From assembly GCA_937981555.1 (NCBI GenBank), contig CALJOK010000013.1, positions 62,001-126,000 on the forward strand: a stretch of DNA of 64,000 bases. The letters run 5' to 3'. The position numbers and the translations under genes were made by a program. How positions within the stretch are numbered: the first letter of the stretch is position 1; the number at the start of each line of letters is the position of its first letter. The stretch is from an uncultured Saprospiraceae bacterium (lineage in GTDB: Bacteria; Bacteroidota; Bacteroidia; Chitinophagales; Saprospiraceae). The notes beneath the pieces were generated by a model, which saw nothing but the letters and a program-made list of their open reading frames with translations, did not search any database and was not told the DNA's origin. Below, one piece after another: positions 18,196 through 26,825 of this stretch.

Positions 18196-18360
18196 AATTA
18201 GAACAACATTAACCAAATGCATAACACCCCAAAAGGCTGATCCGTCTAAGAAAATTAAAGATCGCTTTAACCACGACCTTTATAAACTTCACCCTTAACT
18301 TAGACGAACTCAGTTGGAGACTCCTATTTTACTTCCCCCAGATTTAGGAGTCTCCTTTTT
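18196..18360 (+). ncRNA. Putative structured small RNA
   Basis: Between a TATATTTG promoter box and a perfect 11-bp terminator hairpin lies a sequence with no gene-length frame. It contains a 7-codon ATG frame (MHNTPKG, 18218-18241), an 8-bp closing stem CGTCTAAG (18243-18250) / CTTAGACG (18299-18306), an internal AAAG-ATCG-CTTT hairpin and then the terminator. It lies in a 490-base gap on the plus strand between alkD-like and CNNM genes. Start is an estimate (about 7 bases after the -7 box). It does not show the long-rod layout of 6S RNA or the tRNA-like ends of tmRNA. A leader-peptide attenuator is an alternative. Confidence 0.5.
18316..18360 (+). terminator. Intrinsic terminator of the small-RNA cassette
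   Basis: GGAGACTCCTA (18316-18326) pairs perfectly with TAGGAGTCTCC (18345-18355), followed by TTTTT. The nearest upstream protein-coding stop is nearly 290 bases away, so it is not simply the terminator of the HEAT-repeat gene. Confidence 0.9.
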
Positions 18361-18424
18361 ACCAAATGAAAGACACAGATAAAAAACCTGATTAAAAAAA
18401 AGAGCGTGTGTTAGTTACATTCAG

Positions 18425-18464
18425 AGCCTTTGCCATAATATATATTTGGCAAAGGCTTTTTTTT
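18425..18464 (+). terminator. Second hairpin terminator overlapping the next promoter
   Basis: AGCCTTTGCC (18425-18434) pairs perfectly with GGCAAAGGCT (18448-18457), followed by eight T. The right arm contains the TTTG that may serve as the -33 element of the CNNM promoter at 18467-18474. Confidence 0.85.
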
Positions 18465-18474
18465 GTTACTTTTG
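18445..18474 (+). promoter_or_regulatory. Bacteroidota-type promoter of the CNNM/CBS gene
   Basis: TTTG at 18445-18448, an 18-base spacer and TACTTTTG at 18467-18474 match the -33/-7 pattern. The predicted start site near 18481 gives about a 40-base leader before ATG 18521. The -33 element sits within the hairpin of the preceding terminator. Confidence 0.65.
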
Positions 18475-18520
18475 CAAAAAGTTTTAGAACCTTTAAAGTT
18501 ATTAATCACAAAAATTATAT

Positions 18521-19645
18521 ATGTTTTTACTTTTCTTTTTTGCCGGTATTTCAATTGTTTTCTCTTTTTTATGTTCTATATGGGAGGCAGTTTTGCTAAG
18601 TATTACGCCCGCTTACACCGAGATCAAATTAAAAGAAGGAGGCTTCATTGGAAATAAATTAAAAGAATTTAAAGAAAATATAGATCGACCACTTTCTGCA
18701 ATTTTGACTTTGAATACCGTTGCGCACACCGTTGGAGCAATGGGAGTAGGAGCGCAAGCGGCAACGTATTGGAAAGATTCAACATGGAGTTGGGATATAA
18801 ATTTCTTTGGATATTATACTTTACCAATTGGAATGGAAGCGATAGTTGCAGTTGTGATGACGTTAGCCATTTTATATTTATCAGAAATTTTTCCAAAAAC
18901 AATTGGAGCAAATAATTGGAGGAGTCTAGCTCCTTTTACCGTTCGTTCTTTGAATATTATTATTAAAATTTTATATCCTTTAGTTTGGTTCAGTCAGTTG
19001 ATCACTAAGTTTTTGAAAAATGATAAAAATAAAAGTGTGCTTAGTCGTGCTGATTTTACAGCGATGACAGATATTGCGGAAAAAGGTGGAGAACTCAAAC
19101 AGAACGAGCATAAAATAATTCGAAACTTATTAGGCTTTAATAAAATTCTGGCTAAAGATGTGATGACTCCTCGAACCGTCGTTGTCGCTGCTGATGAAAC
19201 AACTACGATCAGAGAATTTTATGAAAAAAATAAAAATTTACGCTTTTCCAGAGTTCCTCTTTTTCAAGGTACAAAAGATCAAATCACAGGATATTTTCTC
19301 AAGGATCAATTGCTTGCTTCATTGATTGAAAAAAAAGATAATGAACCTTTGAGTAGCATCAAGCGAGAATTAATTGTGGTCAATGACAAGTATCCAATTC
19401 CAGATTTATTCAATCAGTTTATGGAAAAAAGAGAGCACATTGCTCTTGTCGTGGGAGATTTTGGAGGCATGTCAGGTTTGGTTTCTTTGGAAGATGTCAT
19501 CGAAACTTTACTTGGTTTAGAGATTGTAGATGAGTTTGATGGAACGGAAGATATGCAAATATTGGCTCGTCAAAAATGGGAAAAAAGAGCCAAAGAACTA
19601 GGACTTGTCGATGAAAATAATAATGAAGAAAAAGATGCAAAATAA
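18521..19645 (+). CDS. CNNM/CBS-domain transporter (hemolysin C/CorC-like family)
   Basis: 374 residues. An N-terminal DUF21/CNNM membrane domain (helices near residues 1-22, 58-80, 98-122, 135-160) with the acidic SEIFPKTIGA motif is followed by a tandem CBS pair: VMTPRTVVVAADETTTIREF and IALVVGDFGGMSGLVSLEDVIETLLG-type segments. It matches the CorB/YtfL group associated with magnesium export. The C-terminal CorC_HlyC domain of longer members is absent, and the protein ends in a charged tail. It has its own promoter and terminator, so it is monocistronic. The older label hemolysin is historical. Confidence 0.9.
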   Translation: MFLLFFFAGISIVFSFLCSIWEAVLLSITPAYTEIKLKEGGFIGNKLKEFKENIDRPLSAILTLNTVAHTVGAMGVGAQAATYWKDSTWSWDINFFGYYTLPIGMEAIVAVVMTLAILYLSEIFPKTIGANNWRSLAPFTVRSLNIIIKILYPLVWFSQLITKFLKNDKNKSVLSRADFTAMTDIAEKGGELKQNEHKIIRNLLGFNKILAKDVMTPRTVVVAADETTTIREFYEKNKNLRFSRVPLFQGTKDQITGYFLKDQLLASLIEKKDNEPLSSIKRELIVVNDKYPIPDLFNQFMEKREHIALVVGDFGGMSGLVSLEDVIETLLGLEIVDEFDGTEDMQILARQKWEKRAKELGLVDENNNEEKDAK

Positions 19646-19675
19646 AATTGATTTTTCTTTCTAAAAAATAAATTA

Positions 19676-19710
19676 GGGCTGTTAGCATTTCAAGTGCTAA
19701 CAGCCCTTTT
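19676..19710 (+). terminator. Intrinsic terminator
   Basis: GGGCTGTTAGCA pairs with TGCTAACAGCCC across a 7-base loop, followed by TTTT. It ends the CNNM/CBS transcript. Confidence 0.9.
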
Positions 19711-19756
19711 AGATTTAAATACAATTTTTTTTATTTTTATAAAAAACAAAAAGACC

Positions 19757-20383
19757 ATGCTTCCAAAAATTGACCACCTCATTTTCGCAGCTCCAACATT
19801 AGAATCAGGAATGGACGCTATTGAAAATTTATTAGGCATTAGACCAGTTGTTGGAGGGCAACACAAGGGGAGAGGAACCCATAATGCACTTTTAACTTTT
19901 GGAGATATTTATTTCGAAGTCATTGCGCCCGATCCTGCTCAACCTGATGTTCCAAAACCACTTTGGATGAAAACCGATCAGGCAACTCAACCTAAATTAT
20001 GGACTTGGGCAACAGTAAATCCAGACTTGTTTGAACTAGAAAAAGTAGCTAACCAAAATCAAATTTCTTTAGGGGAAATTGAAAGCGGTACTCGAATACA
20101 AACCAATGGAAATATTTTAAAGTGGCAATTAACTGAACCCATTTTAGAAAATGAAAATGGTATCATGCCCTTCTTTTTAAATTGGGGAGAAACCATTCAT
20201 CCATCAAAAACACTACCACAGGCAGGCGAAATTTTATCCTTCAAGGCGATCCATCCGAATCCTGAATTGATCCAAAATCAACTGGATAAATTAGGGGTAA
20301 ATCTACTTGTTGAAAAAGGAAATGATCCACATTTAGAAGCAACGATCCGAACCTTAAAAGGAGATATCATTCAACTTGCTTAA
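19757..20383 (+). CDS. VOC-superfamily glyoxalase-like domain protein
   Basis: 208 residues from ATG 19757; the open frame extends upstream through the terminator, so the internal ATG is the real start. KIDHLIFAAPTLESGMDAIENLLG is the first betaalphabeta unit of a vicinal-oxygen-chelate fold, with GRGTHNALLTFGDIYFEVI supplying the His and Glu metal-type positions. It matches the Glyoxalase_3-like group. Substrate unknown. Its 3' end overlaps the convergent gene by 17 bases. Confidence 0.8.
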   Translation: MLPKIDHLIFAAPTLESGMDAIENLLGIRPVVGGQHKGRGTHNALLTFGDIYFEVIAPDPAQPDVPKPLWMKTDQATQPKLWTWATVNPDLFELEKVANQNQISLGEIESGTRIQTNGNILKWQLTEPILENENGIMPFFLNWGETIHPSKTLPQAGEILSFKAIHPNPELIQNQLDKLGVNLLVEKGNDPHLEATIRTLKGDIIQLA

Positions 20384-22136
20384 TACTTTTTTCCAATCGT
20401 TTTTTAATCTCAATGGAAACTTTTTTTATTTTTTTATTTTTACTTCTTCGCTCACTAAGACCGGTATGCACTTTTACTTTATACCATTTTAATTCATCCT
20501 TCAAGAGTTCATTTTTTTCTTTTAAAATCATTTCTAATTCAACACGATCGGGGCAGATTTTATTTTTGGAAAATTTCTCTTCCAATTCTTTTTGCAATTC
20601 GTTAGCATGGATCTTAGCTAAATGAAGAAAATTTTCGAGACATTTAAAGTCTGTTTTATTTCGATGCATCGTAAAGGTGAAACGATAATCAATCACCGCT
20701 TCTGTTTTGAAGATCACAGTATCAGCATAACATTCATAATCCAAAAAAATAAAAGTTCTGGTCGATAGATTATTCTGAGGAGGCGCCTTATCTTGGTTAA
20801 TAAAAATGACCTCATCCAACTTATGACCTGGTCTGATTTCTCTTTGAGAAACTAACTCAGGAACAATTTCCCAATCCTTACTCCATCGCTCGAATCGACG
20901 TTCAATCAATAAAGCCGTTTCCCCATTTTGATTTTTAAAAAGTTCTTTTTCGTCCAATTCCTCTCTAAATTTTTGCTCATCTTCCGTTTCGGAAATCAAA
21001 AAATTTCTATTCCAAAAATATTTATCATAAGGAAAAAATAAGATTTTTTCATAGTCATGATAGGCTTCCGAAAATTCAGAGAAGAAGGGAGTTTGAAATG
21101 GTTTTTCATAATCATAAAAAACTAATTTAGTGTTTGAATTAACTTGATAAGTTTCAATTGGCGTCACCATTGTTTTTTGATCTTTAATTTGGATATAGTC
21201 AAAAACTGTTTTTCCGTCATGATATTTAAAACCAATATTCAAACTGAAATCTAAATTTGCTACTTTATTATTTATAGGATCTACCACACTTTTAAAAGGA
21301 TTTCTTCTAGTGTCTTTGGCCTGCAAGGTTACTTTTTCAATTACTAGACTTGACTTTTTAATCCATACTTTTCCCTCAAAAAGAATATCTTTTTTTCTTA
21401 ATGGTTCAAAACTGATTTCAAAAATGGTATCATTTTCAACAGCATATTCATTTCGAATTCTCACATCAAAATCTTTTCTTAATTTTCTCAAAGAAGTATA
21501 TTCTAAAGGCGAAGCAGGTAAGAAATGAAACTCATTGGTAAATAATTTATAGACTTGCATCAAATGAGTCAGGTCGATATTGAGAAAAGAAGAATCATTG
21601 GGAATTCCAAAACGACCATTTTTTAATTGGAAAAAATCAATTCCACCGTCTCGTGTTTTTACGTTGTAGAATGCTTCCATAAATTCCGCGGGACGATTCT
21701 CTCGATAAGAATAGGTTCGCCTAAATAACTTAGATTGATGTCTAGGTTTAGCTTCTTTTCTCGATTTTTTTATCGCTTTAAAAAGAAGATTCGAGGCCCA
21801 AAGATCTTTTGCCTTTACGACAACTTCTTGCATCGAGGTGATATTTTGTTGCAGTAAAATTTCTAATGGTTTATCCAGACTATTAATCGGAACCTCCATT
21901 GTTTGATAGCCAATATAACTGACCTTTAATGATTTAACCTTCTGATTGATTTTGATTTGAAAGCCACCATTTTCATTAGTAATCACTCCATCGTAATCTG
22001 AATAAAGGACTGTAGCAAATTCAAGTGGCGATTTAGTTTTGGCATCCAAGACTGTACCTCTGATAATAGTTTGGCTTGAAGTCGAAAAATGAAAGAGTAT
22101 AAGAATAAAAAGAAGTATGCTGGATTTTGAAATCAT
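20367..22136 (-). CDS. Exported carboxypeptidase-regulatory-like domain protein
   Basis: 589 residues with a signal peptide (ILLFILILFHFSTSSQ) followed by a carboxypeptidase-D regulatory-like Ig domain (about residues 24-105: IRGTVLDAKTKSPLEFATV, then VSYIGYQTMEV and the exit motif MQEVVVKAK). Such domains usually precede TonB-dependent receptors, but here there is no plug or barrel; the remaining 480 residues are a beta-rich region (DIFEISFEPLRKKDI type) and a Lys/Glu-rich helical C-terminus. Bacteroidota have many such surface proteins of unknown role. It converges on, and overlaps, the VOC gene. Confidence 0.7.
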   Translation of the reverse strand: MISKSSILLFILILFHFSTSSQTIIRGTVLDAKTKSPLEFATVLYSDYDGVITNENGGFQIKINQKVKSLKVSYIGYQTMEVPINSLDKPLEILLQQNITSMQEVVVKAKDLWASNLLFKAIKKSRKEAKPRHQSKLFRRTYSYRENRPAEFMEAFYNVKTRDGGIDFFQLKNGRFGIPNDSSFLNIDLTHLMQVYKLFTNEFHFLPASPLEYTSLRKLRKDFDVRIRNEYAVENDTIFEISFEPLRKKDILFEGKVWIKKSSLVIEKVTLQAKDTRRNPFKSVVDPINNKVANLDFSLNIGFKYHDGKTVFDYIQIKDQKTMVTPIETYQVNSNTKLVFYDYEKPFQTPFFSEFSEAYHDYEKILFFPYDKYFWNRNFLISETEDEQKFREELDEKELFKNQNGETALLIERRFERWSKDWEIVPELVSQREIRPGHKLDEVIFINQDKAPPQNNLSTRTFIFLDYECYADTVIFKTEAVIDYRFTFTMHRNKTDFKCLENFLHLAKIHANELQKELEEKFSKNKICPDRVELEMILKEKNELLKDELKWYKVKVHTGLSERRSKNKKIKKVSIEIKKRLEKSIKQVE

Positions 22137-22325
22137 GAGGCTAATTTTTTTGATTTAAAGAGTGCTGAAAATTAAAGATTCTTTGTTAGTTTTTTGCACT
22201 AAGAAATACGAAAAGTCAGTTTTTTAAAATAACTCTTAAGAAAGAAATTTGTTCCTTTTTTTTTAAATCGCATTATGTTTTCCAAAGAGAAAAACCTTTT
22301 TTATTCAAACATATCAACAGAATCT

Positions 22326-23411
22326 ATGTCTAGTCAAAAAGTCTTAATCTTCCTCCTTTGTATTTTTTTTGGAAAAATAGCGATAGCTCAAAGCTCTCCT
22401 TTTGATTCCGTAAATTTATTGTTACAAAAACGAGTGTATTTTGATTTTGGAAAACATGACATTACTTCTGAGTCTGCAAATGTATTAGCGGCAGCGTTAG
22501 AAATGATGGACCGCAGCAAAAATGAACGAAATATTTTTGTTCACGTCGAAGCTCATACGGATCACATTGGAACAGATGAAAACAACTTAATGCTCTCTCG
22601 TAGACGAAGTAATTCTGTTAAAGAATTTTTTTCTCAGCAAGAATTTTCCCCTGAAAAAATTTCTACATCTGTTTTTGGAGAAGCAAAACCAATTGCCGAA
22701 AATATCTCCGACGATGGTCGTCAACAAAACCGAAGAGCAGTTATTAGTTTTTATAAAAAAAACGAAATGTCCATCATAAAGGGAAAAGTGGTCGACAAAA
22801 AAACGGGCGAAGGAATGCAAGCCAAAGTTATTTTTCATACTAAAAATCATAAGGATTCTTTGGAGACTGCACCTGATGGTTCTTTCGAAAAAGAGGTAGC
22901 GGAGAATACAGTTGTGGGGGTAGATATTTATAAAAAAGATTATTTTTTTGATACACAAATGGTTAAGGTGGAAAAGAATTCAGTTGTGATGTCAATCCCA
23001 CTTTTACCTATCGAAGTAGGAGAAAAGGTGTCCATTAAGAATTTATATTATGTTGGAAATCAAGCAGTTTTATTGCCAAGATCAAAACCAGAGTTGCCTA
23101 AAGTCTTAAGATTCATGCAACTCAATCCTGCCATTAAAATCGAAATTGCAGGACACATCAATGCTCCTTTTCGAACTAAAGCACAACTTCAAAAATGGGA
23201 ATGGGATCTTTCTATCAATCGAGCAAAAGTGATTTATGATTTTCTTTTGAAAAATAATATTGCCGAAGAACGATTAGCTTATGAAGGCTACGGTAACACC
23301 CAAATGGTTTTTCCAAAAACGAGAAATGAAAAAGAACAATCCTTAAATCGTCGAGTAGAAATCCGAATTTTAGATACAGGAAAGGTAATTAGTGCGGCTG
23401 ATGAAAAGTAG
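22326..23411 (+). CDS. Secreted protein with two OmpA-like peptidoglycan-binding domains
   Basis: 361 residues from ATG 22326. The frame is open from 22275, but the later ATG leads straight into the signal peptide (VLIFLLCIFFGKIAIAQ). The first OmpA C-terminal domain begins VYFDFGKHDITSES and continues VEAHTDHIGTDENN and LSRRRSNSVKEFF; the second begins around residue 235 and carries INRAKVIYDFLL and RLAYEGYGN, ending LNRRVEIRIL. A short Ig-like linker (KGKVVDKKTGEGM) joins them. In OmpA domains the Asp and Arg of TDxxG..LSxxRA bind diaminopimelate; they are clear in copy 1, while copy 2 has NAP in place of the Thr-Asp pair. Copy 2 may be weakened. Confidence 0.85.
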   Translation: MSSQKVLIFLLCIFFGKIAIAQSSPFDSVNLLLQKRVYFDFGKHDITSESANVLAAALEMMDRSKNERNIFVHVEAHTDHIGTDENNLMLSRRRSNSVKEFFSQQEFSPEKISTSVFGEAKPIAENISDDGRQQNRRAVISFYKKNEMSIIKGKVVDKKTGEGMQAKVIFHTKNHKDSLETAPDGSFEKEVAENTVVGVDIYKKDYFFDTQMVKVEKNSVVMSIPLLPIEVGEKVSIKNLYYVGNQAVLLPRSKPELPKVLRFMQLNPAIKIEIAGHINAPFRTKAQLQKWEWDLSINRAKVIYDFLLKNNIAEERLAYEGYGNTQMVFPKTRNEKEQSLNRRVEIRILDTGKVISAADEK

Positions 23412-23427
23412 TTTTGATTTTTTTTTG

Positions 23428-23510
23428 CGCAGATTATTATGATCTAATATGACTTTTAAGATTTTCTTTTAAGTGTTTTGAAGGGATCATAATAATCTTA
23501 AAAATCTGCG
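23428..23510. repeat. Inverted repeat between ompA-like and addA-like genes
   Basis: AGATTATTATGATC (23431-23444) is exactly complementary to 23485-23498. Outer CGCAG and CTGCG (23506-23510) add a second pairing. The loop is AT-rich with repeated CTTTTAAG. It may be a terminator-like or repetitive palindrome; no clean T-tract follows on the plus strand. Confidence 0.75.
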
Positions 23511-23540
23511 ACAAAAACCCCCTTCTTTTTTTGTAATTTC

Positions 23541-23559
23541 ACCCGTTCAAAAAACGGGT
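23541..23559 (+). promoter_or_regulatory. Leader hairpin directly before the addA-like start codon
   Basis: ACCCGTT (23541-23547) pairs perfectly with AACGGGT (23553-23559) over a 5-base loop, ending 4 bases before the ATG at 23564. It would occlude the ribosome entry region if transcribed. A TAATTTCACC box overlaps its left arm, so a start site inside the hairpin is possible. Confidence 0.5.
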
Positions 23560-23563
23560 CTCC

Positions 23564-26500
23564 ATGAAGTTAAATATAAAAATTATTTCTGCTGGCGCTG
23601 GTTCGGGAAAAACGTATCGTTTGACTTCCGAAATGGTCGAATTGCTCAAAGGCGGTGTTCGAGCTAGTGGAATTATAGCCACCACATTTACCAAAAAAGC
23701 AGCAGCAGAATTGCAAGAACGAGTGCGGGTGCGATTGCTTGAAGAAGGATTAACCGAGCAAGCCGATGAATTGACCAATGCTTTGATTGGAACAGTTCAT
23801 GGGTTGGGGGTGAAGTTGTTGCGACGATTTGCTTTCGAAGCAGGAGTGTCTCCAGAGGTGGATATTATTGCCGATGAAGATCAGCAAGTGATGTTCAATA
23901 AAAGTTTGGCGACGGTGTTGAACTTGGAACGGATGGAAAAAATGGATCGTTACAGTAGTATTCTAGGACTCAATAAAAAAGGGGAATACGATTGGCGAAC
24001 TAAAGTAAAACAGTTAACTGATGTTGCTCGCTCAAATGATTTTTCCCTAGAAGTTTTGGAAAAAAGTAAAGTGAAATCTTTTGAAACTTTTGCTGCTTTT
24101 TTAGGAAAAAAATCAGACAAGGATCCTACTAAAGTTTATGCTGATTTGCAAAAAGAAATAAGCGAAGCGATTGACCGTTTGGAAAATAATCCTGACGAAA
24201 CCAAAGTCACTCGTGGAGGAATTGAAACTTTAAAAGCATTTCGAAATGAATTGAACATGCGAGGGAGTTTGGATTGGCACAAGTGGGTGAAAATGTCTAA
24301 ACTTAAAGTCGGCGCAAAAAGTAAAGATGATATTCAAGATTTGCAAGAGCTCGCTCGAGCGCATGATACACTTCCACAATTTCACAACGACATCGAACAA
24401 TTTATCCATCAGATTTTTGACATTGCGATTGAAGCAATTCGAGAATATGAAGCTTACAAAAAACAACGTGGATTGATCGATTATATTGACATGGAAATTC
24501 AAGTCAAGCGATTGCTCGATCATCCTCATGTAAAAGAAGTATTGAAAAGTGAATTGGATTTATTGATGGTCGATGAGTTTCAGGATACGAGTCCGATTCA
24601 ATTGGAGATATTTTTAAAGCTTTCTGAAATTGCGAAACACTCAGTTTGGGTAGGCGATCCGAAGCAATCAATTTATGGATTTCGAGGAGCTGATCCAAAA
24701 TTGATGCAAGCCATTATGGTCGAAGCAGGCGGTGTGAAAGCTGAGGATATTCAAGAATATTCTTGGCGGTCTCGGGAAGATATAGTGAATGCAACCAATG
24801 CAATTTTTACGAAATCATTTTCTCACATTCCCAAAGAACAAGTTGTCCTCAAACCAAAGCGAACTAAAATTGCAACAGCAGAAAGTAAAAATAAAAACAG
24901 CGAACCCATCGAAGCTGGTGATGCCATTCAACATTGGCACTTCGAAGCAGATATCGAAGGCAATCGATTACCAGGTAAACCTTGGATGGAAAACTGTATC
25001 GCGGAGTCCGTAAGAGTATTGTTAGAAAAAGAACCATTGGTCGCTCCCAAAGATGGCGGGCCCTGGCGAAAGATGGAACCAGGTGATATTGCAATCCTTT
25101 GTCGATCGAATGCAGCATGTCAAGCAGTTGCTGAATCTTTGCATCGGTCAGGCTTAAAAGCTGCGATTGCTCGAACAGGTTTACTTTCAACGGCGGAGTC
25201 CAAATTGATTTTGGCTTGCTTAAAATATATGTTGAATAAAAAAGATTCTCTTTCGATTGCCGAGATATTAAAACTCGCTTCCGGTAAACACATCGAAGAA
25301 ATCATTGAAGACCGTTTAACATTCTTAGAAGAAAAAGAAAACTCAAATGCTCGTTGGGCACAGGAGGATTTTTATATTAAAAATTTAGATAAATTACGTA
25401 AGGATACCGTTGAGTTGAGTAGTGCAGAATTATTGGATGTAGTTTTGGAAGAATTAGACTTGCGAAGAATCATTGCTCGTTGGGGGAAAGTCGAACAACG
25501 ATTAGATAATGTGGATGTGATGCGTCGATTCGCTTTGCAATATGAGGCAGCTTGCAATCGCTTGCACACCGCTGCTTCGCTGGGTGGTTTTTTGTTGTGG
25601 TTAAATGATTTGGAAAATAATGATAAAGATGTACAAGGATCAGGAGAGGGGAGTGATGCTGTAAATATTTTGACCTATCATCGAAGTAAAGGATTGGAAT
25701 GGCCGATGGTCATTTGTCATAGTTTGGAAGGTAAATTGAGGAGTGATGTTTTTGGAATGCATATCGTTTCAGACTCAGAAGGAATTGATTTGGAAAATAT
25801 TTTAGCAGGGCGATGGTTGCGATTTTGGATAAATCCATACTCGGATCAAAGTGGCGGAACAGCACTTGCGGAACGACTGGAAGTGAGTGACGTGAGTAAA
25901 GTGGCAAGAGAGCAAGCCTTGCAAGAAGAAGCAAGATTGATGTATGTTGGAATTACACGAGCGCGTGATTACTTAGTTTTTCCAACTCGAAAAAAAGCGA
26001 CTTTGTGGCTCAATCGAGTATGGCATGATGGAGATGAAAAGGTGCCGGCTCTAGATGAAAATTCAGGCGAGACGCAATGGGAGTGGGGTGATGTTTTATA
26101 CAAGGAAACTTGGGTGCAGGCATTTCCAAAAGATATTACTCACACAGATCCGAAGGAAGAACAGATCTTATTTTTAGGTGAGCGACAAGGCAATAGAGAA
26201 CATAAAAGTTATCAAATTGATTTGACCAAAGAGAAAGAGCTGCTTAATGATTTTAAGGGGAAACAAGGAGCGATTACAAATCACGGAGCTGCGTTTCAAA
26301 TCACAGAAGATACCGACACCTATACTTTGTTAAAAATGACGAAAGCGTTTTTGATGGCCGATCATTTGGAATATGATAATCAATTGAGAAGGGATATGGC
26401 AAGCGGATTTTTGGAACGATTTGAATTGACGGAAACTATTACTGAGAATGCATTGTTAGATTATTCACAGAAGTTTTTGGAGTATTTGAGTGAAAATTTT

Positions 26501-26806
26501 TCCATTAAAAAAATACACCGAAAATATCCAATTCGACATTTTTATCAAAAAAGATTATTTGAAACAGAGATAGATTTTGTCATCGAAACAGATCAAGGAA
26601 TTGTGATTATTCAAAATAGTGATTTTGCAGGCAAAGCAAAACAACATAAAAATGAAGCCTTGAAAATGACTACATGGTTGCATCTTTGCAAAACAGCCTT
26701 GCAAGTTATTTTCCAAAAAGGAAAAGTGCGAACGATGGTTCACTTTGTATTGGATGGAACTTTGATTGGGGTGGAAACGAAAGTAATAGCAGGGTGGGAC
26801 AGTTGA
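23564..26806 (+). CDS. UvrD/AddA(RecB)-like helicase with degenerate nuclease motif
   Basis: 1080 residues. SF1A helicase motifs are complete: Walker A ISAGAGSGKTYRL (residues about 8-20), Ia ATTFTKKAAAELQER, II MVDEFQDTSPIQ (about 340), III WVGDPKQSIYGFRGAD, IV YSWRSRED, V TYHRSKGLEW, VI RLMYVGITRARDY. The order matches AddA/RecB. At the C-terminus (residues 1000-1020) the PD-(D/E)xK core is recognisable as ETEIDFVIE and VIIQNSDF, but the Asp-x-Lys pair is Gln1017-Asn-Ser1019, so the nuclease is probably inactive. No AddB partner is adjacent. It follows a palindrome and is closely followed by an unknown secreted protein gene. Confidence 0.9.
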   Translation: MKLNIKIISAGAGSGKTYRLTSEMVELLKGGVRASGIIATTFTKKAAAELQERVRVRLLEEGLTEQADELTNALIGTVHGLGVKLLRRFAFEAGVSPEVDIIADEDQQVMFNKSLATVLNLERMEKMDRYSSILGLNKKGEYDWRTKVKQLTDVARSNDFSLEVLEKSKVKSFETFAAFLGKKSDKDPTKVYADLQKEISEAIDRLENNPDETKVTRGGIETLKAFRNELNMRGSLDWHKWVKMSKLKVGAKSKDDIQDLQELARAHDTLPQFHNDIEQFIHQIFDIAIEAIREYEAYKKQRGLIDYIDMEIQVKRLLDHPHVKEVLKSELDLLMVDEFQDTSPIQLEIFLKLSEIAKHSVWVGDPKQSIYGFRGADPKLMQAIMVEAGGVKAEDIQEYSWRSREDIVNATNAIFTKSFSHIPKEQVVLKPKRTKIATAESKNKNSEPIEAGDAIQHWHFEADIEGNRLPGKPWMENCIAESVRVLLEKEPLVAPKDGGPWRKMEPGDIAILCRSNAACQAVAESLHRSGLKAAIARTGLLSTAESKLILACLKYMLNKKDSLSIAEILKLASGKHIEEIIEDRLTFLEEKENSNARWAQEDFYIKNLDKLRKDTVELSSAELLDVVLEELDLRRIIARWGKVEQRLDNVDVMRRFALQYEAACNRLHTAASLGGFLLWLNDLENNDKDVQGSGEGSDAVNILTYHRSKGLEWPMVICHSLEGKLRSDVFGMHIVSDSEGIDLENILAGRWLRFWINPYSDQSGGTALAERLEVSDVSKVAREQALQEEARLMYVGITRARDYLVFPTRKKATLWLNRVWHDGDEKVPALDENSGETQWEWGDVLYKETWVQAFPKDITHTDPKEEQILFLGERQGNREHKSYQIDLTKEKELLNDFKGKQGAITNHGAAFQITEDTDTYTLLKMTKAFLMADHLEYDNQLRRDMASGFLERFELTETITENALLDYSQKFLEYLSENFSIKKIHRKYPIRHFYQKRLFETEIDFVIETDQGIVIIQNSDFAGKAKQHKNEALKMTTWLHLCKTALQVIFQKGKVRTMVHFVLDGTLIGVETKVIAGWDS

Positions 26807-26825
26807 GTTTTTAGAAAAGAGTAGC

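Noticed and set aside
18182-18360. 6S RNA or tmRNA identity of the small-RNA cassette
   Set aside because: The closing stem is short with a large internal loop rather than a long rod with a central bubble, and there are no tRNA-like ends.
20367-20383. The 17-base overlap of convergent genes as a frameshift or annotation error
   Set aside because: Both frames end in clean stop codons with full-length family content; short tail-to-tail overlaps are normal.
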